Shown: piece by piece, positions 8,601-16,055 of the stretch | How the letters are laid out: the number at the start of each line of letters is the position of its first letter | Numbering within the stretch: the stretch's first letter is position 1 | Source: Deltaproteobacteria bacterium | GTDB taxonomy: Bacteria > Myxococcota_A > Polyangia > Fen-1088 | Direction: 5' to 3' | Assembly (NCBI GenBank): GCA_016935975.1 | Contig: JAFGPX010000055.1 | Location: forward strand, 1 to 51,895 | Length of the DNA stretch: 51,895 nucleotides | The notes under the pieces: model-generated | The model's input: only the letters and a program-made list of their open reading frames with translations | Databases searched by the model: none | What the model was told of the DNA's origin: nothing | Position numbers and translations under genes: made by a program

Positions 8601-10176
8601 GGCTCGGCGCAACCGCAGCACCAGGCTCGGATGCTGGCGCGCCGCCGGCGACAAACCGCGCTGCCCGCCGACCCGTGAGGGGAAACTCGAACGCAGGCCG
8701 CGACACCATCTCCTTGCGCCGGAAGATGCGATGGGGTTTGTCCTCGATGTCGAACAGCTCCGGACACGAGGCCAGCCCTTCCGAAGGTCCCAGGAAGAGA
8801 TAGCCGCCGGGACGCAGCGCATAGTGGAAGAGCGGCACCAAGCGCTTCTGGATCTCCGGCTGCATGTAGATGAGCACGTTGCGACAAGAGATCAGATCCA
8901 GCGAGGAGAACGGCGGATCCCGCACCAGGTTCTGCGCCGAGAAAATGCACATGTCACGCAGCTCCTTCGCCACCCGCCAGGTGTCGCCCTCGGGAGCGAA
9001 GAACTGCTCTCTGCGCTCCGGAGTCAAGTCGCCAAGCTCTTCGGCGTCGTAGCGTCCGGCGCGCGCGATGGCCAGCGCCTCGGTGTCGATGTCGGTGGCG
9101 AAGATCTGGATTTGCCTATCGACGTGCCGGCGCGCCAGTTGTTCCCACACCTGTATGGCGAGCGAGTACGCCTCCTGGCCGGTGGCGCAGCCGGGAACCC
9201 ACAGCCGGATGGGGCGATCGGGTCGCGAGGGCTGCACGATCTCGGCGAAGACGCGCTCTTCGAGCGCCAAGAATGCCTCTGGATCGCGGAAGAACTTGGT
9301 GACCCGAATGAGCAGGTCCCGCAGGAGTTGCTCCACCTCGTCGGCCGAGGATTCCAGGGCCGCCACGTACTCGGCCACACTGGTGTGGTGGGTGGCCTGC
9401 AGGCGGCGCCGGACCCGGCGGGCCAGGGTCCCGGCCTTGTAGCGGCCAAAGTCGTGCCCGGTCTTGCGGTGGACGATGGTGCAAATGGCATCCAGCGCGG
9501 CGTGAATCTGACCGTCGAGCGGCACCGGTACCACGCGCGTCGTGGTGGCTGCGCCGCGCGCGCCCGTCTGCTGGACCAGCCGTCCGAAGATGGCCTCGAC
9601 GGGCAGTACCGCATCCACGGCGCCAGATTGCACAGCGTGGCTGGGCATGCCGTCGCTCTGCGCGGTATCGGGGGCTTGGGCATAGGTCATACCGCCGCTT
9701 GCCTTGATGGCTTGCAGGCCAGCCGTGCCGTCCGTGCCGGTGCCGGAAAGCACGATACCGACGGCGCGCGTGCCGCGGTGGACGGCCAGCGAGACGAACA
9801 GCGCGTCTGCCGTGAGGGGAATGGTTTCCTCCGCCGGCAAAGGGGAGACGCTCAACACGTCCCCGGCCAAGGTGAGCCGGGTGCCGGGAGCAATCACGTA
9901 GACGACGTCGGCGTCGAGAGTGTCTCCGCTTGCCGCCTGCTTGAACTTCAGCCGGTCATTGTGGTTTGCGAGCAACTCCGGCAAGAGGCTCTGATGGTGG
10001 CGCTCCATGTGTTGCACCACGAGATAGGCCAAGCCATGGCCAGGCTCGACGTACGAGAAGAAACGCTCGAGCGCATCTATGCCACCGGCCGAGGCCGCAA
10101 TGCCCACGACGAATAGCGAGGTTGCCTCGGACTCGTTGTCTGTTGCCGAAGGGGGATCGGGTCGCTCATCGTTCAT
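5683..10176 (-). CDS. CheB-CheR-PAS-histidine kinase-receiver hybrid
   Basis: A 1497-residue multidomain signalling protein. Order: CheB methylesterase (~20-215; Ser in GIAASAGGID, His in VVQHMERHH, Asp in SGTGTDGTAG), CheR methyltransferase (~235-505; SAM loop GCATGQEAYS), a PAS-like segment, a long coiled coil of heptads such as SSNEELISTNEELQ, two or three further PAS domains, HisKA with phospho-acceptor His1140 in IAHDFNN, HATPase_c (NLVINAV, DQGPGIA, GAGLGLA) and a C-terminal receiver with Asp1426 in VILDLTVPGG. CheB-CheR-PAS fusions are thought to couple methylation-type input to a kinase; here all catalytic residues appear intact. No receptor, CheA or CheW gene is nearby. Start 10176 was chosen because MNDERPDPP precedes the CheB fold directly. 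Confidence 0.93.
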   Translation of the reverse strand: MNDERPDPPSATDNESEATSLFVVGIAASAGGIDALERFFSYVEPGHGLAYLVVQHMERHHQSLLPELLANHNDRLKFKQAASGDTLDADVVYVIAPGTRLTLAGDVLSVSPLPAEETIPLTADALFVSLAVHRGTRAVGIVLSGTGTDGTAGLQAIKASGGMTYAQAPDTAQSDGMPSHAVQSGAVDAVLPVEAIFGRLVQQTGARGAATTTRVVPVPLDGQIHAALDAICTIVHRKTGHDFGRYKAGTLARRVRRRLQATHHTSVAEYVAALESSADEVEQLLRDLLIRVTKFFRDPEAFLALEERVFAEIVQPSRPDRPIRLWVPGCATGQEAYSLAIQVWEQLARRHVDRQIQIFATDIDTEALAIARAGRYDAEELGDLTPERREQFFAPEGDTWRVAKELRDMCIFSAQNLVRDPPFSSLDLISCRNVLIYMQPEIQKRLVPLFHYALRPGGYLFLGPSEGLASCPELFDIEDKPHRIFRRKEMVSRPAFEFPLTGRRAARFVAGGAPASEPGAAVAPSPTDAFERMLLEEYVPASAIVNELGEILYLAGRTGRYLQQALGAPSNNLLHQARGGLRRELRAALSLAVETRRRVVSRAIGVETEDGTAWVRLTVRPVPGLVPTSGMFAVIIQDIRPADESAEAARAPEAELPMLEQLESELRSTRAELQSTVEELESANEELKSSNEELISTNEELQSSNEELQTSQEELRSVNEELANVNSELEQRVSELHAANADLHNLFVSTQVATLFLDRNLRITKFTPAAVALFHLLDSDVGRPIADLVPRFVGMDVLADVRQVLSTLRTVERQVQTSDGSGWFMVRSLPYRTLDNVVSGVVVTFVDVTALKLAEETAQRQVQLLHMAFDAILVWRIGGGIELWNRGCEEIYGYYAQEAIGRESHDLLQTTYPRPWSEIEAELRERRRWEGEFVHRTKDGRAITTSVKLQFVPAENGAARVLEINRDITERKRTQEALQHALEEAREGRHLLQAMLDHLPLGLTIAEGPELRVRHVSRFGQTFIGRTREELEVLPGEGRARLLGLCRPGNEQPAPDEELPLSRAAHQGEVITGEEWAITHRNGERLPILCTAAPVYGEGTGITGAIVAWQDMRLLKRLEQEMLNIQKLESIRTLAAGIAHDFNNLLTGVLGGISLASAGLPDSHPLQEFLAGADEACRSATGLTQQLLTFSRGAAPVRQPVDLAQLVAATLELVLRGSRVRADVSATPDLRAVMADRAQIAQVIQNLVINAVQAMPDGGVARLRLANATIEASHGMLAPGNYVCLSVQDQGPGIAPQHLEKIFTPFFSTKPQGAGLGLAVVYSIAKNHGGRVEVESEPGRGSCFRVFLPATDETAIRAEPGEASSVAGGGLAILVMDDEVAVRRVASQALRRAGYEVTTALDGAEAVECFAKAHAHGRSYAAVILDLTVPGGMGGREVAQRILALDPKARLIVSSGYAEDLDITEFARHGFCGALTKPYDASAICAAVANVLKQEGS

Positions 10177-10656
10177 CTGTACAACACTCCCAAGGCTGTA
10201 GATGTCAATCGCTGAGCGGGAGCGGCCCATGCCGCGGAAACGCAGGCGCGCCGCGCAGGACGTTCGACGAGCGCAGAGTAACTCCGGGGTTCATCCTGGT
10301 CAGGAATCGTCGCGCGGAAGCTCCGGATTGTCCACCGCGGAGTCTGTAGAGCGCACGCGAAGCGAATCTGGCTCGTCGTCGAGAAATCCTGGTCCATTTG
10401 CCGGACCACGGGGATTGGCGTCTGCGTCAGCCTACGCAGTAACGACCGGCGGCAGCGCGCGCCGACATCCGACGCGCGGTTCCCGGCACATGAACGGCGA
10501 ATCTCTGCGCATGCACGGTGCCGCTTCGGTCAAGGTCGCGTCCGATGCGCAGCCGGAAACGGACGGAGGATGCACCGGTGTCACCGGCCTTGCTGACGCA
10601 ATCCCGTCTTCGGTCGCAATCCCGAAGCGCCCAGTGCTTCCTGCGGCGGGGCAAGT
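10177..10656. other. Divergent intergenic region, no gene seen
   Basis: It lies between the hybrid kinase (minus) and the L,D-transpeptidase control region (plus). A TTGACA on minus (10203-10208) lies 18 nt before TTGTAC, just upstream of the kinase ATG. This could be a sigma-70-type promoter but would leave almost no leader. Frames here lack protein character. Confidence 0.4.
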
Positions 10657-10686
10657 CGTCACACGTGTCAAAATGCCACCCCCTCG
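10657..10686. promoter_or_regulatory. Upstream dyad J (L,D-transpeptidase operon)
   Basis: The left arm CGTCACACGTGTCA (10657-10670) matches dyad A at 11 of 14 positions. The spacer is AAA and the right arm starts TGCCACC (10674). It is centred 61 bp before the GG of the -24 box. Confidence 0.55.
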
Positions 10687-10730
10687 ATGCTGCAGCAGGA
10701 CTCGTGTACTGCCCCTTCCACAACGAAGAA

Positions 10731-10747
10731 CTGGCACCGCGAATGCA
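10731..10747 (+). promoter_or_regulatory. Sigma-54 promoter of leader/L,D-transpeptidase/sulfotransferase operon
   Basis: CTGGCACCGCGAATGCA: GG-N10-GC with GGCAC and TGCA both intact. The predicted start site is about 10758, 23 nt before the leader-peptide ATG. Confidence 0.82.
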
Positions 10748-10780
10748 CGGGGTTTCCGTGCAAGTAGGAGGCGTCACCCG

Positions 10781-10879
10781 ATGGCCCAGCACCAGTCCAT
10801 ACAAGCATCTGCCGCCGTCCGATCGCACGAGCGCGGTGACAGGCTACGCGAGGCCAACCTCCCTCACCTGGCACCATGA
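10781..10879 (+). CDS. 32-residue leader peptide, coupled to L,D-transpeptidase
   Basis: A short frame starting MAQHQSIQASAAV and ending NLPHLAP. It has a strong AGGAGG ribosome site (10766-10771) 9 nt before its ATG, the best in this operon. Its TGA overlaps the L,D-transpeptidase ATG as ATGA (10876-10879). The transpeptidase start itself has no visible Shine-Dalgarno, so translation of this peptide probably delivers ribosomes to it. The sequence is Arg/His-rich with no known motif. The peptide may have no function beyond coupling or leader control. The position just after the predicted transcription start supports a real translated frame. Confidence 0.6.
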   Translation: MAQHQSIQASAAVRSHERGDRLREANLPHLAP

Positions 10880-12174
10880 AACACGAGGCAGGACATCCGC
10901 TAACAACGGGAGGTCGGAATTTCGCACGCGCAGTGTTGGTGCTTGCCGTGTTGCTGGCACCGCAGATTCGCGACGCCCTGGCGAAATCCTCCGCGACGAA
11001 AGAAGAAGCGGCTCGGGCCGCGAGCCCATGGTCCGGCAAGCGCGTTCGGGCCAAGACCGAGACAACCATCTACTGGAGCCCGGCGGCCGTGCGGCCGCGA
11101 CGGGCCGTCGTGGAGACAGACAGCGTGGTGCTGCTCGACGGAAAGCAGCCGCAGGCCGGGGCCGGTTGTCGCGACAGCTGGGTGTCGGTGGCCGGTGGAG
11201 GATACCTTTGCCTGGACAGCGTCGAGGCCACCGCGGCGCCCGTGCGCAGGATGCCGGGTCTGGTTGACGACCTGCTCCCGTTCGTGTTCGTGCATCGCCT
11301 CGAATCCAAGGCCTTCAGCTACGCCTTCCTGCCGGGTGAAGGTGCGAGCAAGAAGCAGCTCTTCCGCCGCGGCAAGCCGCTCGACGAGTCCCGCTATGCG
11401 CTGCACGAGCCCAGTCGCTTCCAAGGGCGCAACTTGGAGAAACAGCCGGTGAAGAACCGCAACCTCGTGCCCGGCTGGACGGTGGCAGCCGATGCCCCCG
11501 TCTACGCGGCCCCTTCGACCGCGGCGGATCCCGTGCGGCGGCTGGTCCGGCACACGCCGCTTCTGGTCGGCCGTCGTCCGGCGGCCAAGGGCTGGCGCGA
11601 GGTGCGCGACGCCCGCGGGCAACGCGTCCTCGGTTTCATGAAAGACGATGGCAAGCTTCGCTACTGGGTGGGCGCGGCGCCGGTCAAAGGCCTGGCCGCG
11701 GGCGAGACGTGGCTGGACATCGACGTGGGCCAGCAGATGATCGCCCTGCGCGCCTTCGGCACCGGCCCCATCTACGTGACGCTGGTGTCGTCCGGGCTCC
11801 CCGAGCGCCCCACACCGCTGGGGGTGTATCGTGTGGACCACAAATGGGCGTATCGCTCCATGGGCAATCTGCCCACGAGCGCCGACCAGTATTTCGTCGA
11901 GAACGTGCCGTGGGCCATGTACTTCCTCCCCTACTACGCAATCCATGGCGCCTACTGGCACAACGAATTCGGCAACCGTCGCAGCCATGGCTGCGTCAAC
12001 CTTGCGCCTCTCGACGCCCGCTACATCTACGAACGGGTGCCGCCCTGGCAACAGCCCGGCTTCTTCCACACGTTCGCTTCCGATCAGGCGCCGGGAGCGG
12101 TCGTGCGCGTGCGGGACAGCGCCAGAGAAACCGTGCAAGATAGGCACGCAACCGGTGGCAAACTACAGAGCTGA
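10876..12174 (+). CDS. L,D-transpeptidase (YkuD domain), exported
   Basis: A 432-residue periplasmic enzyme. An N-terminal signal peptide or anchor spans ~15-37 (ARAVLVLAVLLAP). Residues 50-270 look like SH3-type repeats (two TPVYAAPS-like segments). The YkuD catalytic domain spans ~275-400, with LDIDVGQQMIALRAF, IHGAYWHNEFG and the active-site motif SHGCVNL (Cys373). Such enzymes form meso-DAP 3-3 cross-links in peptidoglycan or attach proteins to it, and resist most beta-lactams. It is longer than a minimal YkuD protein because of the N-terminal repeats. It is the second gene of a sigma-54-driven operon, starts by ATGA overlap with the leader peptide, and its 3' end overlaps the sulfotransferase. 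Confidence 0.93.
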   Translation: MKHEAGHPLTTGGRNFARAVLVLAVLLAPQIRDALAKSSATKEEAARAASPWSGKRVRAKTETTIYWSPAAVRPRRAVVETDSVVLLDGKQPQAGAGCRDSWVSVAGGGYLCLDSVEATAAPVRRMPGLVDDLLPFVFVHRLESKAFSYAFLPGEGASKKQLFRRGKPLDESRYALHEPSRFQGRNLEKQPVKNRNLVPGWTVAADAPVYAAPSTAADPVRRLVRHTPLLVGRRPAAKGWREVRDARGQRVLGFMKDDGKLRYWVGAAPVKGLAAGETWLDIDVGQQMIALRAFGTGPIYVTLVSSGLPERPTPLGVYRVDHKWAYRSMGNLPTSADQYFVENVPWAMYFLPYYAIHGAYWHNEFGNRRSHGCVNLAPLDARYIYERVPPWQQPGFFHTFASDQAPGAVVRVRDSARETVQDRHATGGKLQS

Positions 12175-13114
12175 CGACCCCAGGTGCGAGGCCAAACCGG
12201 ATTCCGGGCAGCGAGGCTCGCCGGGCCTCGTCGCGCGCGCCGCCGGCTGGACGCTTTCGCGCGCGGCCGCCGCCGCCGCCGCCGGCGAGAACGCTCTCGC
12301 CGACGCACGCCGTGTCTGCTCGTTCCTGCGCGGGCGCATCGCCTTTCGACCACGCCCCGACGACATCCATGTGGTCAGCTATCCGCGTTCGGGCACCACC
12401 TGGATGCAGCACATGCTCCACTGCCTGGTGGGACGCGACGAAGTCGACTTCGCGCACATCTCGCAAGTGAGCCCCTGGTTCGAACGCTCCCTGGCCATCG
12501 GCACCATGACAGCGGCCGACTTCGAGTCCTTCGCCTCGCCGCGCATCCTCAAGAGCCATCTCCCCTACGGCTGGCTGCCGCACCCCGGCCGCTACCTCTA
12601 CCTGTGGCGCGACGGCCCCGACGTGGCCGTGTCCTACTTTCATTTCTACCGTGCCTACCTCGGCTGCCGAGACGACTTCGCCACGTTCTTTCGGCGCTTT
12701 CTGCGCGGCGATCTGCAGTACCGATCGTGGTTCGACCACGTCGACGGCTGGCTCGCTCATGCCGACGCCCCGGAGGTTCTCGTCGTTCGCTACGAGGATC
12801 TGCACGGGGACCGGGCGGCGGTCCTGCGCCGGGTGGTTGCGCACCTTGGGCTTGCCGTGAGCGAGGAGCGCCTGGCGCGCGTGGTCGCCGAAACCTCGTT
12901 CGCCGCGATGAAGGGCCACGAATCCAAGTTCGACCACGCCACGGCGCTGCTCCTCGAGCGAGGAAGCGGGCCCCGTGCGTTCCTGCGTCGCGGGCTGACT
13001 GGCGAAGGTGCCACCGTGTTGGACGCGGCTCAGCGCGCCGCTTTCGACCGGCGATTGCACACGACCGCCCAGCGCCCGTCGCGCGAGATGCGCCTGTCGG
13101 CGTTCTTGCATTGA
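12155..13114 (+). CDS. PAPS-dependent sulfotransferase
   Basis: A 319-residue cytosolic sulfotransferase-family protein (Sulfotransfer_1). The PAPS-binding loop YPRSGTTW sits at ~76-83. The 3'-phosphate-binding region RYEDLHGDRAAVLRR and the later FAAMKGHES are also typical. Lys in LKSHLPYGW and the basic-rich tail agree with the family. It transfers sulfate from PAPS to a hydroxyl or amine; the acceptor is unknown. The best start is the GTG at 12155, 20 nt inside the L,D-transpeptidase gene. The short overlap suggests translational coupling, and the context suggests an envelope or surface-glycan substrate. PAPS-making genes are not in the window. Confidence 0.85.
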   Translation: MANYRADDPRCEAKPDSGQRGSPGLVARAAGWTLSRAAAAAAAGENALADARRVCSFLRGRIAFRPRPDDIHVVSYPRSGTTWMQHMLHCLVGRDEVDFAHISQVSPWFERSLAIGTMTAADFESFASPRILKSHLPYGWLPHPGRYLYLWRDGPDVAVSYFHFYRAYLGCRDDFATFFRRFLRGDLQYRSWFDHVDGWLAHADAPEVLVVRYEDLHGDRAAVLRRVVAHLGLAVSEERLARVVAETSFAAMKGHESKFDHATALLLERGSGPRAFLRRGLTGEGATVLDAAQRAAFDRRLHTTAQRPSREMRLSAFLH

Positions 13115-13120
13115 CCACCT

Positions 13121-13145
13121 GCCGTCGCGCCCCCGCTGCGACGGC
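13121..13145. terminator. Hairpin between convergent genes
   Basis: GCCGTCGC (13121-13128) pairs perfectly with GCGACGGC (13138-13145) across a 9-nt loop. It lies in the 50-bp gap between two converging genes, so it could end both transcripts. There is no T tract on either side, so intrinsic termination would be weak. Confidence 0.4.
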
Positions 13146-13164
13146 GCGCGGGAAGCCTGTGCGC

Positions 13165-14052
13165 CTACCGCAGATGGTCCACGACGAACTGAAGCCGCTC
13201 CTCGGGCGCCCAGGGCCGGTCGGGACCGACCAGTTGCCGATGGGCGCGGGCCAGATGAGCCAGGAGGCGGCGGTAGCCACGCACCAGCGGATGCCGGCGG
13301 TCGTGACCGAAGCGATCCAGCTTGGCGCCCAGTCGCTCGCCCGGCTCGAGCAGCAGGCGATCATCGCGGCGCTCGCAGACATAGGGCGAGCAGCGCGGAC
13401 GCGCCGCGCTCAGGCTGCGCCCGCCGCGCGTGTAGATGTAGGCCAGTCGCGCGGGGAAGCTGCGGTCGTGCAAGTGGTCGAAACGGCGCTCGTCGTTGTG
13501 GAAGCCGCGCACCGCCCAGCCGATCTTCACGCCGGCGCCGGCCAGACGCATGAGCTGCATCTGCGCCACCTGGTGGGCGACGTAGGGATTCGAGGCGGGC
13601 ACCTTGTCGACCAGCACGCGCGCCAGTCGCGGACTGGCCAGTGCGGTTGCAGGCAGCACCTCCAAGGGAAAGCGGAACTGCCGCGCGAGGGCCAGGAGCG
13701 TCCACTCGATCCGCTCCTTGGCGACGGCAATCGCGGCAGCGGGATGCCCGGCGGCGAAGGCGTTGCTGTCGGCGATGAGCGCAAAGCTGCGCGACAGCCC
13801 GAGAGAGCGGCGGACGATTTCCTGCGCGAACACCATCTGCAGGATGTCGACCGGAACCCCTTGCGACAGGCGCCGCCCGGAGAGGCCCACGCCGAACCAG
13901 GAGGCGTGGCTATTGTGCAGGGCATCGGCAGACAGTCCGCCGTTCATCGCCGAGGACTCGAAGAGCGGAATCCTGGCAAGCGCCTTCGCCAGTACGCGCA
14001 ACGGCTCGTGCAGCGCCTGCGGGCGAGCCGGATCCAAGGGCAGCGAAACCAT
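13165..14052 (-). CDS. Conserved-looking protein of unknown function
   Basis: About 295 residues, cytosolic in character, no signal peptide or membrane helix. It opens MVSLPLDPARPQALHEPL. Notable segments are FGVGLSGRRLSQGVP, SFALIADSNAFA, a helical stretch AVAKERIEWTLLAL, and VKIGWAVRGFHNDERRFDH, which resembles an alternating beta-alpha fold. Composition and length support a real protein, but I do not recognise a family and give no function. The start is uncertain: ATG 14052 is the first downstream of a possible sigma-54 site (14069-14085), but the frame is open for 60 more codons. It converges on the sulfotransferase and diverges from the MepA gene. Confidence 0.7.
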   Translation of the reverse strand: MVSLPLDPARPQALHEPLRVLAKALARIPLFESSAMNGGLSADALHNSHASWFGVGLSGRRLSQGVPVDILQMVFAQEIVRRSLGLSRSFALIADSNAFAAGHPAAAIAVAKERIEWTLLALARQFRFPLEVLPATALASPRLARVLVDKVPASNPYVAHQVAQMQLMRLAGAGVKIGWAVRGFHNDERRFDHLHDRSFPARLAYIYTRGGRSLSAARPRCSPYVCERRDDRLLLEPGERLGAKLDRFGHDRRHPLVRGYRRLLAHLARAHRQLVGPDRPWAPEERLQFVVDHLR

Positions 14053-14068
14053 GGCCACTTGGGGTGGA

Positions 14069-14085
14069 TGCACACCACGGACCAA
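14069..14085 (-). promoter_or_regulatory. Possible sigma-54 promoter of the unknown gene
   Basis: On minus it reads TTGGTCCGTGGTGTGCA: GG-N10-GC with good TTGG and TGCA but TCC where the other copies have CAC or CAT. A GGCA-GAA-TGGC element (14210-14220) lies 132 bp upstream, the spacing seen for the stronger copies. It is weaker than the ten main sites. Confidence 0.4.
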
Positions 14086-14251
14086 GATGCGCAGCGGCGG
14101 AGCCGGGTGTCCATGATTGTGACGCAAGTGCCCGGAACCAGAAGGGAATATGTAGGTATTTCTCTCTGATGTAGGGAATTTCGTTACTAGCCACGGGCCA
14201 TGCGAAAATGGCAGAATGGCACCAGCGATCAAGAACCATCGAAAGCGTGGG

Positions 14252-15322
14252 ATGCGAACCAGAGCCCTTTGCAGGAACCTCGCGATGGCGGGCGCGCTTG
14301 CCGCAGCCTTGTGCCCCGGCCAAGCGCAAGCAGGCTCTCATGGGAAGCAAGTCCTCGACCGGCGCGCCGTCGACCAGGATGCCTCTCATGCCGGCGTCGC
14401 GCAGGGCCCTGTCTCGACGATGCTGGACGAGGCGCCGCTGGCGCCCATCTCGCCGTTTCCCCCGGAGGTCGGGATCTGGGGACGCCAGCGAGAGCCAGCC
14501 CCGGGACCAGCGCGCGTCCACGGCAGGACGACCAGCGGATGTATCGCCGGCGCGGTTGCTCTGCCCGCGCGCGGCGTAGGGTTTGTTCGGCGGCGTCCTT
14601 GGCGGCCGACGGGATTCGGGCATCCCGACTTGATCGCGTATGTGCGGGATCTGGGCGAGGCCGCCCGTCACGCCGGGCTGGGAGTCCTGCTGATCGGCGA
14701 CCTGTCCCTGCCGCGCGGGGGCGCCTATCTGCACGGGCACGCAAGTCATCAGACCGGGCTCGACGTGGATATCGCGTACAAGACGCTCGCCTATCCCGCC
14801 AGAGCGGGATGGCGTCTTGCCTCGGCCTCCGCGGCCGCGCCAGCGCGGGGGCTCCGTCGCCTCGAGGCTCTCCTGCGACTGGCGGCGGCCGACGAACGTG
14901 TCGACCGCATCTTCATCGGCGCCAGGATCAAGCATCTGCTTTGTCGAAGAGCGAGGGGCGACCGCAGCTTCCTCGACGTCCTTCGTCCGTGGCTGGGGCA
15001 CGAGACGCACTTTCACGTGCGGCTCAGGTGCCCCGCGGACAGCCCGGACTGCCGTCCCAACGAGCCGGCGGTGAGTATTCCGGACGACTGTCAAGCCCTG
15101 TCGAGTTGGTGGACACTCTCGAAGAACGTGCCGGCTGCTTTCGCGGACTGGCGGAAGACGGAGCGCGCGAGCTATTCTCGCGACCTTCCCGACGCATGTC
15201 GCGCGCTGGCCGAGCCTCCCGCGAGCAGGGTGGCCACCACGCGGCCCGCGCTCCCCGCTCGCCGGATATGGGAGATCCGCGAACGACGATGGCCCGCCCG
15301 GGCGGCAGGCGCGCGTCAGTGA
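14252..15322 (+). CDS. MepA-type murein endopeptidase, exported
   Basis: A 356-residue LAS-family (M74) zinc peptidase that cleaves D-alanyl-meso-DAP cross-bridges in peptidoglycan. A signal peptide covers 1-29 (MAGALAAALCPGQAQA). Zinc and catalytic motifs are clear: HGHASHQTGLDVD at 161-173 and GHETHFHVR at 249-257 (His250, His253, His255), with nearby Cys residues that may pair. It is longer than E. coli MepA (about 270), with a Pro/Arg-rich N-terminal stretch after the signal and a C-terminal tail. The start at 14252 gives the cleanest signal peptide; ATG 14216 is in frame but adds a charged extension. It sits between the L,D-transpeptidase operon and RR2, on the same theme of wall remodelling. 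Confidence 0.88.
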   Translation: MRTRALCRNLAMAGALAAALCPGQAQAGSHGKQVLDRRAVDQDASHAGVAQGPVSTMLDEAPLAPISPFPPEVGIWGRQREPAPGPARVHGRTTSGCIAGAVALPARGVGFVRRRPWRPTGFGHPDLIAYVRDLGEAARHAGLGVLLIGDLSLPRGGAYLHGHASHQTGLDVDIAYKTLAYPARAGWRLASASAAAPARGLRRLEALLRLAAADERVDRIFIGARIKHLLCRRARGDRSFLDVLRPWLGHETHFHVRLRCPADSPDCRPNEPAVSIPDDCQALSSWWTLSKNVPAAFADWRKTERASYSRDLPDACRALAEPPASRVATTRPALPARRIWEIRERRWPARAAGARQ

Positions 15323-15383
15323 CGGGGCCGTGGCTCGCAGCCATGCCCTTCGCGGCTGCTCTGCGCAGGACCGATGTCCTCAC

Positions 15384-15408
15384 TTGCCACGTGAGGCAGA
15401 AGATCACG
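15384..15408. promoter_or_regulatory. Upstream dyad C (RR2)
   Basis: The left arm TTGCCACGTGAGGCA (15384-15398) matches the dyad A left arm at 10 of 15 positions. The spacer is GAA and the right arm GATCACG is degenerate. It is centred 64 bp before the GG of the RR2 promoter. This is one of the weaker copies and is accepted mainly by position. Confidence 0.45.
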
Positions 15409-15461
15409 GTCCTCGCGGGGAGATGGCGAGGGCAATCTCGCGGCCATCACTCCCGGAAGCA

Positions 15462-15478
15462 TTGGCACACCCCATGCA
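15462..15478 (+). promoter_or_regulatory. Sigma-54 promoter of RR2
   Basis: TTGGCACACCCCATGCA, near-consensus with exact N10 spacing. The predicted start site is about 15489, 17 nt before the ATG and upstream of the AGGAGA ribosome site. Confidence 0.87.
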
Positions 15479-15505
15479 GTCTCCAGTCTCTGCAGGAGAA
15501 AGCTC

Positions 15506-15979
15506 ATGCGAGACGTCGTGCATCCGACAGCCCCTCCCGCGCAGCAAGAGAAACAGAGCGCGCGCAGAACCGGCGAGAGGCGAGCGCGAGTCCTCATTGC
15601 GGAGGACGATTGGGCTTTCCGCGACGTGCTGCTTCTGACGTTCGAGGGCAAGGGGTACGAAGTGGTGGCCGTGGGCAGCGGCACGGACATGCTTCGCGCC
15701 ATCGGATCCTCGATGCTGCCCCGGTCGGGCGTCAGACAGTTCGACCTCATCGTCTCGGATCTGCGCATGCCGGGGTGGAACGGCCTTGTCGGCCTGGAGA
15801 AGCTGGCAAGCAATCCCTTGCTTCCGCCCATCGTGCTCATCACCGCCTTCGGCACCGATGGAGTTCGGCAACGGGCCAAACGTGCGGGGGCGGTGGCTGT
15901 CCTAGATAAGCCGTTCGATCTCGACGAACTCACGGCTCTCGCCGATACCCTTGTCGCGCAGCCTCACGAACCGCGATAG
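15506..15979 (+). CDS. Single-domain response regulator RR2
   Basis: A 157-residue stand-alone receiver. It has AEDD at 32-35, phospho-acceptor Asp85 in IVSDLRMPG, switch Thr in LITAFGTDG and Lys in VLDKPFDLDEL. A 25-residue Pro/Arg-rich N-terminal tail precedes the fold. Asp85 and the surrounding spacing are the same as in RR3, and both share ARVLIAEDD at the same residue number, so the two are close paralogues. GGAGAA precedes the ATG at good spacing. The next gene downstream, the TreT-like enzyme, begins 76 bp later on the same strand, so read-through from the sigma-54 promoter into the trehalose operon is possible. Confidence 0.92.
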   Translation: MRDVVHPTAPPAQQEKQSARRTGERRARVLIAEDDWAFRDVLLLTFEGKGYEVVAVGSGTDMLRAIGSSMLPRSGVRQFDLIVSDLRMPGWNGLVGLEKLASNPLLPPIVLITAFGTDGVRQRAKRAGAVAVLDKPFDLDELTALADTLVAQPHEPR

Positions 15980-16055
15980 TCTCGCGGCAGCCACGCTTCA
16001 CGGTGACCGGTCGCGTTAGGGCCGATCCCTGCAACACCAACCTCGAAGGTTCTCG

